The notes beneath the pieces are model-generated. The model was not told where the DNA came from and ran no database searches. It saw only the letters and a list, made by a program, of their open reading frames with translations. The translations under genes and the position numbers were made by a program. A DNA stretch of 64,000 bases from Owenia fusiformis (Eukaryota > Annelida > Polychaeta > Sabellida > Oweniidae). The number at the start of each line of letters is the position of its first letter. Position 1 is the first letter of the stretch. Of this stretch, positions 36,501 to 47,499 are shown piece after piece. The stretch is from assembly GCA_903813345.2 (NCBI GenBank), contig CAIIXF020000010.1:3527169-3591168 (forward strand), written 5' to 3'.

Positions 36501-39500
36501 TCCTCCATATCATGAAAAAATAAATGCAGTACCATCTTTCAATATTTGAAAACAAAAAGTTCATTCTGTATGTAAACAAGAAAAAATACATTTATGGTTG
36601 ATTCATAATGAAAAATGACAAATAACATACATGTTTTTAAGTAGGGGTATACAGGGACATAGTGGAAATTCAGAAATTTAGGCCATATCCCAAAGACTGC
36701 TTCACCAATATGTAACAGAACGTCAAATTTATCATTTACACGTTTGCTGATAGGTTTATTGAAAATTATTAAACAGAGGTTTACTTCAATTGTGGCACCA
36801 TTCTTAGTTAAGATTGATGGACATACGAATATCGAATGTTGACTAAGTTACTTGGCTTGACCGTGAAAAGTACTGTTCACCGAAATATGGCGGAAACCAA
36901 AATACAATAGAAAAAACATATTGTGTGTAGCACCTATACTTGCATGTCATTTTAAATGTTAAAAATATACACAAAATGTTGATGTACTAGATGCTACTCA
37001 AAATAATCAAATTCTACACGAATACTTGCAAATATTGGCATTCATAGACTACCAGATACAAAGCGTAACAAACGAAAATAATTAAGGAAACTAAATAATA
37101 GGAATTTATATATACGGAGATATGAATAATCCATAGTTTATATTAACGGGTTGCATTATCTGAGTAGTGACAGCTGACATCGAAAAAACGATTGATTACG
37201 CATGTTCGTGTATTATCCTCATGTCCGATTACTACTTCTAAATATACACGTGGGTTATGTTATGGGAGGTTTTGGATTTGGATATGGGGTATATCCTAAG
37301 GGAATTATAGATATCATACATGTATTTCCCGAGGGAGATTCCCAATATTCAAAACCGAGCATTACATAACTAATTCATCTTATGGCTAATGAGGTTAAAC
37401 ACGTGATATCCGGGTTTGTTTTCTTAAAAGTGTTCTCATTCTCATTACTTTTTTAAAAATCCATCGATATTTAGGCCAAGAAAATTTGTATCGTCTGTTG
37501 CATTCATTTTGCTTTAGCATGATATTCGAGCAATACACTGGCAATACACTGGGAATATGTCAGCGGGGGATACACAGCGAGAGATATGTCCCGCTTCCCG
37601 AAAGATATACAGAGATTATCCTATATGAGGTTCGGGATATTGGGATTATCCCGAGGCTAATATCATATATATGCCTGAGGTCTCTCGAGAGGTACAAATA
37701 CTTCCCTTGGGAAAAACCCTGTATCCAATACCTCCCAGTAGATAACGCTTATATATCACGCTGATAACTGAAACCTTAATTGTCATAGGACAAATGGGGC
37801 TTATGCACTGGGATGTTTTGGATACAGGAATTGTTCCGGGGCCCGAATAGACCAAGATAAGATATGTTGTATCCCAAAGGATATTTCCTGTATCAAAACC
37901 GACCGTGTATAAAAGTTGTATTCCATGCATGGTGAGATTTTGAAATAATAAGCATGTCTCTCATATGGTGATGATGTTTAACAGTAGACCTTGAACTAGA
38001 ATGTATCCATTCTAAAACTTGGATGTCTTCTGTTTAGTTCCATGCTGAAATAGTTATGACGGGAATTTCCAGGGTGGGATGTAAGCCATTTTATCCCACT
38101 TGGACGTGTTACAGGTACATAAAGCCGGTTTGTAAAAACTTATATTTTCATCAGCGGGCAGATATAGCTTTACGTTCCACTCCAGTGGGCAGATATAATA
38201 TATCTACCCGCTACGTCATAATCGCCGCTCGCATATTTGTTCATAATTTGTAACGTTCGCGTAATGACTGTAAACGACAATGGGGAAAAAACAGACAATC
38301 GGGATCTGTTTGGTGGTTTAAAAAAGGGAAGGAGCATCCACTTAATCAATCAAAAATTCGAGAAAATAAATGTGGGAATATTTGAGAGAACAGGAAAATC
38401 CACCCGGTGTGAAAGAAATGATGGTCCCCGAGTGATTATGGTCCCCTTTCTTAACGGCCGTTACTGGCCCTGATTGTGTATAAGATAATGAGGGAAAGAG
38501 TTGTATTTAGGTCACCATATAAATCAATGGAGAGTAGGACCATAATTTCGCCTTCTTAATGACACCTTATCTTTCAAATAGGGGAATACAAGTACGGGTA
38601 AACAATAGTTTATCCAAATGGTCAAAAGATCGGGAACAGCGTAATGCCAATTTTGATCCTAGCCATAATGGTAGTCATAATTTTACCATAAATGCGGGTG
38701 TGCCGCAGGGGTCTGTTTTGGGACCCCTATTATTTCTAATTTATATTAACGACTTACCCGACAATCTCAACTCAAAAACTTTTATTTATGCTGACGACAC
38801 TTCACTGTATGATGCGTATGATAAAAATGAAGTCTTTTTGAACATTAATCAGCCATTACAAGATGACCTTGACACTTTTCACCAATGGTCATTACTATGG
38901 AGAATGAAATTTAAAGCTCAAAAGAGTGCTCACATAACTTTCTCGGGACAACGCACCCAGAATATTAACCAATCTCCCCTAACTTTGGGAGGTGCATAAA
39001 CATCTTGGACTAGTCCTGGATTGTAAACTTAATTTCAATGCCCATATAGATCAATTAATTGGTAAAATAACCTCCCTAATTAGACCCTTGAAAGCTCTCT
39101 GTAAATATTTACCAGGTAAGCACCTTGAAAAAATCTATAATGCCTATTTTTTACCACACTTTGACTACTGTGACATAATCTATAATAAAGCCTCCTTAGC
39201 AAAACTACAAGCTCTCGACAGACTGCATTACAGAGCAGCATGACTGTTGTCTGGTGCTATCCATGGGTCAAGTACCGACAAAGTACTTTCCTCTATTAAT
39301 TGGAAAACCCTCTCCTCGAGAAGAGATGAACATTTAAAAATTTTCTTATTCAAAGCTCGCTTCAACTGTTTCCCATCCTTTATTTGTGACCTAGTTCGTA
39401 CATATGAAATCACTCATACCAGAGACCTCAGATTCCAGCATGACTATAGAATTCCGAACCATTTCACTGTTTGAGTTCATCTTGTGGTAAATCCACTATT

Positions 39501-42500
39501 TTTAATTCCATGAAGGTTTGGAATAAACTGCCAGCAGCTATTAGAGTTGGTCAACCCATTTCAAGGTTTAAAAGGTCAGTGAGAGAATACACGAGCCTTG
39601 TCTCTGTATCAACTACTAAAATGACTAGGTGCATACCAAGGCAAATATAAATCAAATTTAATAGACTAAGAGCTGGTCTACTTTTGAACAGTCACTTTTA
39701 TTCTCATAATTTCCTGTCGGTAACAGATCCCAAATGTCAATGTGGTGAAAAATTCCAAACCACTGAACACTTTTTAATCAAGTGTCCACTGCTACTTAAT
39801 GAACGTGAAGTTCTTCTTGCAGGACTATCAGACTTGGACTGCTAACGAGATTTTGAACCATACTCAATTCAAAGGAAAACACATTTTCTATTAAATGGAG
39901 ATGAACATTTGGACTTTGAAACAAATGAAAAACTGATTGAAATCACTACTCACTATACTTTTCAAGCTATACAAAGTCTGGGACAGGGTTATTTTTAACA
40001 GTTGAGCTTGATACCACAACTTGGTACTGGGGAACAAGCAAACCAAACAACAACAACAACAAAAAAAGAAAAAGCTTCTCTGAACATTTTGTGTATTTCT
40101 GAATATCAAATTTTTCTTTATCAAAATTGTTTCAATTGCCGATAATGTTGTCCTGTCAACAATGGCAATTTGTAAAAATGTAACCGATTGATTTTTAGAA
40201 ATAAATATGAAGTATGTATTAAAAAACAAAAAAAAACATAATTTGATAGGACCTCCTACCCTTTTACACCTGGGCCAAGAAAACAAAACTGTACATGAAT
40301 ATTCTAAAATATTTACACGATTGAACAATGTGAACCAGATGACCAAGATCGGTATGGGATAAACATATTATCCTATAGTCGGGCCTCGGGAAGATATATT
40401 ATATTTGCCTCGGGATAATCCCAATATCCTGAACCTCATATAGGATAATCTATATGTATATTCCGTAGAACGGCTTGAGCGGGATATATAATTTATATAT
40501 AATGGATCCTCGTTCAACGACATATGTCTCTGAAACATCATCATGTATAGAATACTTACCTGTTTCTACACGACACGTTTTGTTGGTCGAATACCGAGGT
40601 ATGGATTCATGGGTTCAACACCCACTGTGACTGAGGCTGAGGTGGACTGGGTGATCAACCCTCAGTTGTTCACATTTCACATCTTGATTATATTGGATGA
40701 CTTCATTGTTGTAAGCCAAAGTTGTTTGTACCTATCATTCTACACGGTAACAGTAAGATAGCAGTCACACTTAGTTTTGTATTATTTTTCAGAAAAATGT
40801 CCAAGTCAACAGGTTCCACCTAGAGATGGCCTTATTTGGAGAGAAAGCACTGGGTATAAATCTGCTTACGAGTTATTGGGATACACAGTGGACAGAGATT
40901 ATCAATATGCTATTGTATCTTTTAGTGACGCCACGGAATCTGTAACCGTAAATAACATACACCATTATTTTTCAAATATCAGTTGTAATTAAATGATTAG
41001 TTTGCCTGTTTGTATACTGCATTTGATAAGTTCTGATAAAAGTGCGATTTGTGTATTGTTCTGTTTTCCATTGCGTAACATTTCAAACATTTTAGTAATT
41101 TCACATTATGAAATAACAGTTGCCTATTAAAGCTGTAGTTCCTGTAGCCTAAATGCTTGCCCGTAGCCAGCTTTTACCAGGAGGGGGAGCTTTTTTCCAG
41201 GGGGGGGGGGGCTTTTTCTCAATTTGGGCTAAAAATCATGCGAAAAATTCTCAGAATGGTGAAAAACTGTATGATTTTGAAAGAATTTCTGGCCTGGGGG
41301 GGGGGAGCTTCTGCTCCACCAGCTCCCCCTCTGGCTACGGGCATGAAATGTCATACTAGATTGACAGAGATGACGATATGGATGTACGAAATGGTTGTCT
41401 TGGAATAGTATACCGTATCCCGGGTTTTGAATATACCGAAGACACAGTTTTCTTGCTGTGCTGCACTTCAGCAGCAGCATGTGTGATGATCTTTGAGAAA
41501 AACACCTTACTGATTCTTCAATCCATTTTAGATGTATAGTGACGACGAGATCCTCAGATGCAATGCGGGCAACGATTACTTAATAAAGTATAGACACTGG
41601 CCAAACTACTATAAGACTGGAATGAATCTAGATACTAACATCCAGCCTATAACCCTCTTGGAGAGCACACAGACGACCTTGGTTGTCACCTTAACGTTCT
41701 TTTGTAACCGTCATCAAAACCCCATAACAGATTGCACAACCGTCAGTAAGATGATAATCAATTTATATTTAGATGAAAATTAGCTTGGATTCAACTAATA
41801 AATACAGCATCTCTTTAATACCTATATGAACCTCAGTTGATAATAAATTCAAACAAAGCTAGGCAATGTGTGTCCAATTCCAGCCAATCAGAATACGTTA
41901 TTTCATATTACTGCATTGCATTATATAACCAACAACCAATTCAAGGTTATTTTAGATTATAGTGAACCGATCTATAAACTGATCATTTTATAGTTGAGCA
42001 AATATCTATAAGTAGTATCATGGGGATTAACAAACCATGTGTTTATTCAAGTCAAAATAAAGATTTTGAATAATTTAAATTTAAAAGGTTAACCGGAAGT
42101 CATATCATTATTTCGATATCAGATTCGGAATCCAAAACAAATGTCCTGAATCGATAGACATGTTTTTGTGGACTTATTTTTGGGACACTATATCTCAAAA
42201 TTCGAGTAATCAAAAATGGACGGCACACTATTAAAAGGTCTCTTTCTGAGCTACACGATGAAAAAATCAAGAAAAATAGTAAACCATAACAAAGATAATT
42301 GACAAATTATTAATTTTACCTCGATTTTGACTTTTGACCTAGATACAAAATTGACCTAATGTTTGAATAAGCCAGTCACATACCCTCACTGACGATTAGA
42401 TAGATTTACCTAACGTGAAAAGAATAATAATAAGATTTTAGGCAAAACCAATCGACTCGATTTTCAATCTGGAGTCTGAATAATGGGTATGTTTTTATCC

Positions 42501-44544
42501 TTTTATTTCTGCGTTCGAGGCCGTGTCCTATGCATAGGCTTACATTTAATTGTTCCATAATAATCTCAGAATCGAATCCATGATTATTTCTTGAAATGTT
42601 CAATGTGATAATAGAATAATTATTACGTACTAGTAAATCATACAGCTGTTATAAAAACGAATTAGCGAAAATATGAACTCAAACATATAAAAAATCAAGA
42701 AATATTTTGATTCCAGATAGTTTTCTGGCATCTCAATTGCCCACGACTTACGAAACAACCCGATTCAGTGAAACTACGACTCCAGAAACAACAACAGTCA
42801 TTGAAACTACGACTCCAGAAACAACAACAGTCAGTGAAACTACGACTCAAAAAACCAGCGCTCCTATCACGCCAACCACGACACCTGCTCCCACAACAGC
42901 AACAACAACTGTAACAACTGTTGCCACAACAACAATTCCTGACACAGGTAATCAATCAGATCGTTATTAATGATTATTGCTGCCTACTTAGTATTTATTC
43001 CAGTTATAAATATCTGCAAAATCCAGAAATGGGGTATAATTTCTCCTTATACACTTAATACATATTTGCGTAATACGTAATACGTAATATATATTTGCAG
43101 GATGTCCGTTCGCTCTGCAGAAGACCACCTCTGCCAATCGTTATGGGGGATCCCATGTGGCAAATGCTACAACAGAAGAAGCATGCAAGCTGTACTGTCT
43201 CATTACACCCTCTTGCGAGGTACTTCCAGTCACAATATATCATATTAAAGGGTCTCCAAGCTAGAAACACAACCAACCTTCTTTTCCAATGAAAAACTGA
43301 GCAACGACATGCATTTTTTCCCAATATTGTGAATAACACAATTGTACTTCCAGGCTGTCGACTTTAATATACAGCGGAATATGTGTTACCAACACGCAAC
43401 AAATGGAACTGCCTCCAGCAACGCCTGTTGCAACCACTACGCCAAGACAAGCTGTCTCTGTAAGTTTCTAAAATCCACAGAGAAATCATACAAGAAAAAA
43501 ATGTTAAACGAATCATTGTTATCAGAAAAAACATCTAATATAATTATTTAATCTGTTTTGGTGTTAGTTCATGAGTTTTTCGTGAAAGCCCATGGCAAGA
43601 TTGTTCTAGCTTTAGACCTCAAGAAAGTTTTAGTCCACTCATATTGTAAAAGAACAAATGTAATTATTGTAGCTACCAATACTGTTGCTCCAACCACCAC
43701 AAACGCTACCACAACATCTATGTCCACTGTTACAGCTACGACATCTGCAACACCTGCCACCACTCGAGAAATAACAAAAGTCATTGAAACTACGACTCAA
43801 GAGATAACCACACTAGGCGAAACTACAACTCCAGAAACAACAACAGCAGTCATTGACCCTTCGAATTTAGAAACAGCAACACTCAGTGGCATTGGGAGTT
43901 CGGAAACAACAGTCGGCGATTCTATGACTTCAGAAACAGAATTAATGATTGATTCTTCGACTTTTGAAACAACAACAGTCAGTGCCACTACGAGTTTAGA
44001 AGCAACAGTCGATGATTGGACGACATTAGAAGCAACTTCGAAAACAGTCGGTGATTCTACGACATTAGAAACAAAAACTTTCAGTGATTTTATGACTTCT
44101 GAAACAGTCGATAATTCTACAATTGCAGAAACAGCAACATTTAGTACTTCTACGACTTCCGAATTAATATATAGTGATACTACGACACCCAGAATGACCA
44201 TCGGTGATTCTATAACTCCTGAAAACTCCATCGGTGATTCTTTGACTACTGAAACACAATTATTTAATACTACTACTCCGACATTAGCTGTAAAAACAAA
44301 TGCAGATCTCGATAAGATCCCTGCCATATTATTCAATCAAGAAGAAATCAAATCGGCTGAATCATTTGACATTATCCCAGAGGAAGCAGCTGGCGCTGTT
44401 TATATTGGGTCTGCATGGATGTTCGTCTTGATTGGATGTTTCTTAGCCATAGTTTTACTAGATATAGGAATTCTCACTAGAGATATAAGACGAGGTCTCA
44501 CAAATATCAAGTCGTGTGTGTGTTACCTATATGAAACAAGATGA
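33495..44544 (+). CDS. Gene C: stalked membrane protein with inserted PAN/apple-like module
   Basis: Third paralogue, more diverged. Exons are 33495-33543, 40793-40947, 41532-41745, 42717-42947, 43101-43219, 43354-43459 and 43673-44544. All join in frame and predict about 580 residues. Order: signal peptide (starting at the ATG that opens the first exon, or further upstream), the four-cysteine ectodomain, a Thr-rich stalk part 1, a cysteine-rich module of about 75 residues, a long Ser/Thr stalk part 2, the conserved juxtamembrane block, one helix, and a basic tail with two Cys. Introns around the module are both phase 1. Intron 1 (7.2 kb) contains a SINE relic and a dead LINE. The function is not recognised. 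Confidence 0.7.
34855..34995 (+). mobile_element. Diverged SINE body fragment
   Basis: Sequence such as GGTCCACAACTC, CATATAAAATAACACAGGA, TAGGCGTTTTTGGCTCTAT and AAAATACGGAATTGG aligns with the body of the SINE at 23,430-23,560. No tRNA-like head is recognisable. Confidence 0.5.
35000..37570. other. Intron 1 of gene C, no recognised feature
   Basis: AT-rich sequence with scattered short ORFs on both strands, none with a family resemblance or convincing splice context. Nothing further is visible here. Confidence 0.5.
37578..37680. repeat. Left arm of a long inverted repeat
   Basis: The sequence around ATTATCCTATATGAGGTTC and GGATATTGGGATTATCCCGA matches the complement of 40,385-40,490 over about 100 bp with few mismatches. 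The two arms bracket about 2.7 kb that holds a dead LINE. Confidence 0.8.
38545..40065 (+). mobile_element. Dead Jockey/CR1-like retrotransposon fragment
   Basis: The frame at 38,559-38,999 has [20 protein letters not shown] and [10 protein letters not shown] (reverse transcriptase). It continues after a frameshift at 38,992-39,240 ([16 protein letters not shown]) and further broken pieces ([11 protein letters not shown], then [18 protein letters not shown]). It is 5' truncated before the palm, with several stops and frameshifts. The 3' end is marked by an (ACA)n/A-rich tail at about 40,045-40,072. Confidence 0.85.
40385..40490. repeat. Right arm of the long inverted repeat
   Basis: Complement of 37,578-37,680, sharing GGATAATCCCAATATCC and the CCTCATATAGGATAATC block. 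It probably marks the other end of an element later interrupted by the LINE. Confidence 0.8.
40793..40947 (+). CDS. Gene C ectodomain exon 1
   Basis: 155-bp exon, attatttttcag acceptor, ending ACC|gtaaat. It encodes [13 protein letters not shown]...[19 protein letters not shown]...TESVT. It shares the Cys, the DYQY block and the VSF..ATESV end with A and B, with a phase 1 to phase 0 layout. Confidence 0.75.
41157..41342. mobile_element. MITE with GCCCGTAGCCAG termini
   Basis: GCCCGTAGCCAG near the left end is matched by CTGGCTACGGGC at the right end, followed inward by G-rich (left) and C-rich (right) tracts. Related G-run sequences beside CGTAGCCAG or CGTAACCAG occur at about 54,810 and 55,455, and a looser one near 56,765. 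It sits in the intron between the two ectodomain exons of gene C. Confidence 0.75.
41532..41745 (+). CDS. Gene C ectodomain exon 2
   Basis: 214-bp exon after ccattttag, donor gtaaga, phase 0 in and 1 out. It encodes ...[33 protein letters not shown] and ...FFCNR...DCTTV. The three cysteines and the LLEST core are conserved with A and B although much of the rest has changed. Confidence 0.75.
42717..42947 (+). CDS. Gene C stalk exon 1
   Basis: 231-bp exon after attccag. It begins [13 protein letters not shown], which lines up with NIFLASQMSHG of A and B, then Thr-rich repeats ([10 protein letters not shown]). It ends DTG across a phase-1 junction (gtaatc). Unlike A and B, it does not carry on to the membrane anchor. 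Confidence 0.75.
43101..43219 (+). CDS. Gene C PAN/apple-like module, first half
   Basis: 119-bp exon (acceptor tttgcag, donor gtactt). It encodes [17 protein letters not shown] followed by [15 protein letters not shown], entering in phase 1 and leaving in phase 0. The spacing of EACxxxC...PxC and the hand-over to AVDFN in the next exon resemble PAN/apple domains. Assignment is by pattern only. Confidence 0.65.
43354..43459 (+). CDS. Gene C PAN/apple-like module, second half
   Basis: 106-bp exon after cttccag. It encodes [14 protein letters not shown], then [12 protein letters not shown], phase 0 in and phase 1 out. With the previous exon the module has eight cysteines and phase 1 at both outer borders, the usual form of a shuffled extracellular domain. 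Confidence 0.65.
43673..44544 (+). CDS. Gene C stalk exon 2, transmembrane and tail
   Basis: Terminal exon after attattgtag. It encodes a long Thr/Ser stalk with irregular repeats around DSTTLET and TTSETV. The juxtamembrane block [19 protein letters not shown] is equivalent to that of A and B. A helix follows ([17 protein letters not shown]), then a tail with RDIRRGL and two Cys, ending at TGA 44,542-44,544. The open frame extends upstream into the intron to 43,558, but the acceptor and phase favour 43,673. Confidence 0.75.
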
Positions 44545-44762
44545 TATACATTTTTACTCATATTTATAACCAGAAAAATAACATGATTTCAGTGTACGGA
44601 TTCGCTGGTGTCGCGTACGGTTTCAGTTCATAAAATATTATAAACGTCCCCCTTAGCTTACTGGTCCGCACCCTTTACTGCACAGCTGTGACTTTGGTGG
44701 AAAAAGAGGTTTGGGAATGTTGAATTAACATGTAAAAAATTCTAAAAACTCAAAGACGACCA

Positions 44763-44768
44763 AATAAA
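44763..44768 (+). promoter_or_regulatory. Candidate polyadenylation signal of gene C
   Basis: AATAAA lies 219 bp after the stop codon. It is the first such hexamer downstream that I see. Confidence 0.4.
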
Positions 44769-45282
44769 ACTACACCTACTGATTTTTGAATAAAATGGTA
44801 GTTTTTTTCAATTTATTTATATTTCCTTGATATTAATATACATACAAATGTATGCCTTTGTTAACTGAATAACATTAGCGGCAAAGTAAAAATTAAAAAT
44901 ATAATACAGGAATTTACACAATTAAAAAACCACGTAGTATATTCATGTATGCTTGTATGCTTGTAAGTATGCTTGCTCCCCTTCCCACCCATAAGGTTCC
45001 GAAAGGATTTTAGAATGTTTCACTGGCTGGTCAATACTGAAATTGCTGTTGAGACATAGTGAGCCACGATTTCAATAATTTTGCCATTCATCACATCACT
45101 AAGGTTGCTGAAATAAAATGGTAGTTTTCGTAGTGTACATTTATTTCCTAGTGTACTACTCGACGAAAATACTCTGCGCGTTTCCATCACCTGATTAGTT
45201 CCTTTCTGTCAAACGGGTCGAGTGATGAATTGAAGGTGAAAAGATTAAACATGGAATCTTCAGCATTTGTTTATAAAAGTGT

Positions 45283-45368
45283 TGTATTGTATTGAGTTGT
45301 ATTAGATTGTATTGTATTGTATTGTATTGTATTGTATTGTGTTGTATTGCATTGTATTGCATTGCAGT
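45283..45368. repeat. (ATTGT)n microsatellite
   Basis: The pentamer GTATT is repeated about sixteen times with a few substitutions (GTGTT, GCATT). ORFs on either strand here are products of the repeat. Confidence 0.9.
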
Positions 45369-45905
45369 GTAATTTGATTGTAAATAAATTGTATTCAAAT
45401 AATATCCCTATCAAGAGTTTGAAAATATGTTTTGTTTCATGCTGTAATCTTGCTGTTTTTTGTTGTAATGTTGTAGTGTACAGGATAAGAATTTGTCTTG
45501 CTAAAACAAGTCAATCAAGTACAATTGTTAATTCAGCAATCACTGTTAATAATATAATTTATAAACCTTTTCCCGTAGTCCTTTCATTCAATGTAATTGA
45601 CAACATGCATACAGTATTTCCGTTTCACCTTCTCGATCTGCCGGGCTTTTGGGCGTCTTAGGGTCGACGGGTTGATCGTCTCAAAATTGTCTTTTGTAGT
45701 TTGACTATTATCAGGTTTTGGCCTTAACTCTTTCGGAATATTGCTAGTCCTCTCTGGAGTGGTTGCCAAATCTCACCTTCCTTGGAATATTATAAGATTG
45801 AGGCGGACTGTGAAATGCTACATCTCAAGATAACCAAAATGTGCCACACATTGTATCGAAAACGGAATGTGTAGATACACATTAATTTTACATAAAAGTG
45901 ACATC

Positions 45906-45993
45906 ATGTGGCTATATAGTCCTCTGATACTTGTTTATATCTGCGTAATGACAAGCCAGGCAGCATACAACCAAAACAGTAAAGAATGCCTAG
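45906..45993 (+). CDS. Candidate signal-peptide first exon of an unidentified gene
   Basis: ATG at 45,906 opens MWLYSPLILVYICVMTSQAA followed by YNQNSKECL, a good signal-peptide profile. A possible phase-1 donor lies at 45,994 (CTAG|gtcaca). It is on the same strand as A-C, 1.4 kb beyond gene C. Downstream exons are not recognisable, because GC-rich palindromic sequence and a LINE fragment follow. It may be a remnant. Confidence 0.3.
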
Positions 45994-46235
45994 GTCACAT
46001 AGGCGCCGGGCGCCGGCCAATGAGTAGTCATCGGCCGATTTCTAAATCGACCGGGTGTCGGTGACTTTTCCCCGATGTCTCGATTTCGCCATGAGTATGG
46101 TCACATTAGAACAGACACCGTACGGCGCCCGCAAACAACTAAAACTATAGGACATCGCACGAGTATCGCAAGGCTATCTCCCGATGACCATACGGCACCC
46201 GCCAGAACATCGGTCGGTCTAGAGCTAGGACACCA
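45988..46235. mobile_element. GC-rich palindromic insert, probable small element
   Basis: It stands out as GC-rich (GGCGCCGGGCGCCGG, CGACCGGGTGTCGG, CATACGGCACCCG) in AT-rich surroundings. CTAGGTCACATAGG at the left faces CTAGAGCTAGG at the right. Termini and target duplication are not certain. Confidence 0.35.
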
Positions 46236-46379
46236 GAGAGCCTCTACAGCTATACATATATTCAAAAAAAAGTTTCTTTCATTTCAGTTTCCAAAATCAA
46301 TCATTCTGCATTGACTAAAGACATGTCTTTGTGAGCTTTACATACAGGTATACACATTCTATAATATTATGATACGCCG

Positions 46380-47495
46380 AACCATTTCAGAGGTTAAAGG
46401 TGAAATAATTTGGAATAACAAATCAAATCTAATGAATGATAAGGAGGTGATAATATATCATGGAAAGGGGAGTCATTTATATTGATGGGGAGCATACGAT
46501 TGTTCAACAGTTTGCAATAATGTATTTAACAGAGCTCAAAGATATTTTGCTGGAGTTCATAAATTTGTACCACTTGATGCATTGCATGGTGATTTTGCTT
46601 GGACTCCCTTAGAAATTGAAAAAGATCTGGAGATTATTCGAACCTTTAATAGAATAATAATGATGCCAGATAATAGAATTACCAAACAAATATTTAAATG
46701 GGATAAAACTGTAAATAGTAAATGGAGTCAAGAGCTCCAAAATTTTTTAAATAGATGTGATTGTCAAGATAATTTTGAGAATTTAGAGTATTGTTATATA
46801 GAAAAAGTCAAAAAGAAACTACTGCTTACATATGAAACAACTTGGAATGATTTAGTACACAAGAAACCAAAATTAAGAACGTATGTCAAATTCAAAACCT
46901 CATACAAAACTGATCGAGTCATATTTATTGCTAAATTTATCTAAGTTGGAACGATCTTTAATTGCACAATTACGTATGGGAATTTTACCACTGGAAATTG
47001 AAACAGGCAGATTTAGAAATGAAAAATTGGAAAATAGAAAATGTACTTTATGTAAATCTGGCAACATTGAGGATGAGGAACATTTTATTTTTAATTGTAC
47101 ATTTTATAAGGAAATAAGGAAAACATATTTACAAAATCACCAAATTTTTGAAGAAACAGAATCAACTACGGATCAAAAGTTTCAGTATTTATTTGAAAAA
47201 ATGCCTAGGCAAGCTGCTCATTTTGTTAAACTTTGTTATTTTAAAAGAAGAAATGCCATTTATAATAATAATATAATATGTAAATTGAATTTTACTGCAT
47301 GTATGTGTCTAAGAAATTCATGCTAGTATTTTTAAAACTGTTTGTTATGAATCTAATTGTAATTTTTAACATTAGTGGTTGATAAGCCCAAGTGGGCTGG
47401 GTTGCTTTTTATTACTTTTCTTTTGTATTGTACTGTATTGCATTGTATTGAACCTACCATTGTAAATAACAATAAAACTAAACTAAACTAAACTA
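46380..47495 (+). mobile_element. LINE 3' fragment related to the 26.8-30.1 kb element
   Basis: Two overlapping frames (46,582-46,944 and 46,883-47,326) encode the C-terminal part of a non-LTR polyprotein: LHGDFAWTPL, LRMGILPLEIETGRF and CTLCKSG..EDEEHF(I)FNC. The same order occurs in the 27-30 kb element (GDMAWTPI, LRSGTLPLKVETGRF, CMCQQG..DEMHILIDC). One frameshift separates the frames. It ends in an (AACTA)n tail at about 47,472-47,495. Confidence 0.85.
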
Positions 47496-47499
47496 GACC

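Noticed and set aside
43558-43672. N-terminal extension of the gene C stalk frame
   Set aside because: It lies before a good acceptor (attattgtag) whose phase matches the preceding exon; the extension has no Ser/Thr bias and is intronic.
45195-45398. 67-codon frame on the - strand
   Set aside because: It is a pentanucleotide microsatellite read as protein.
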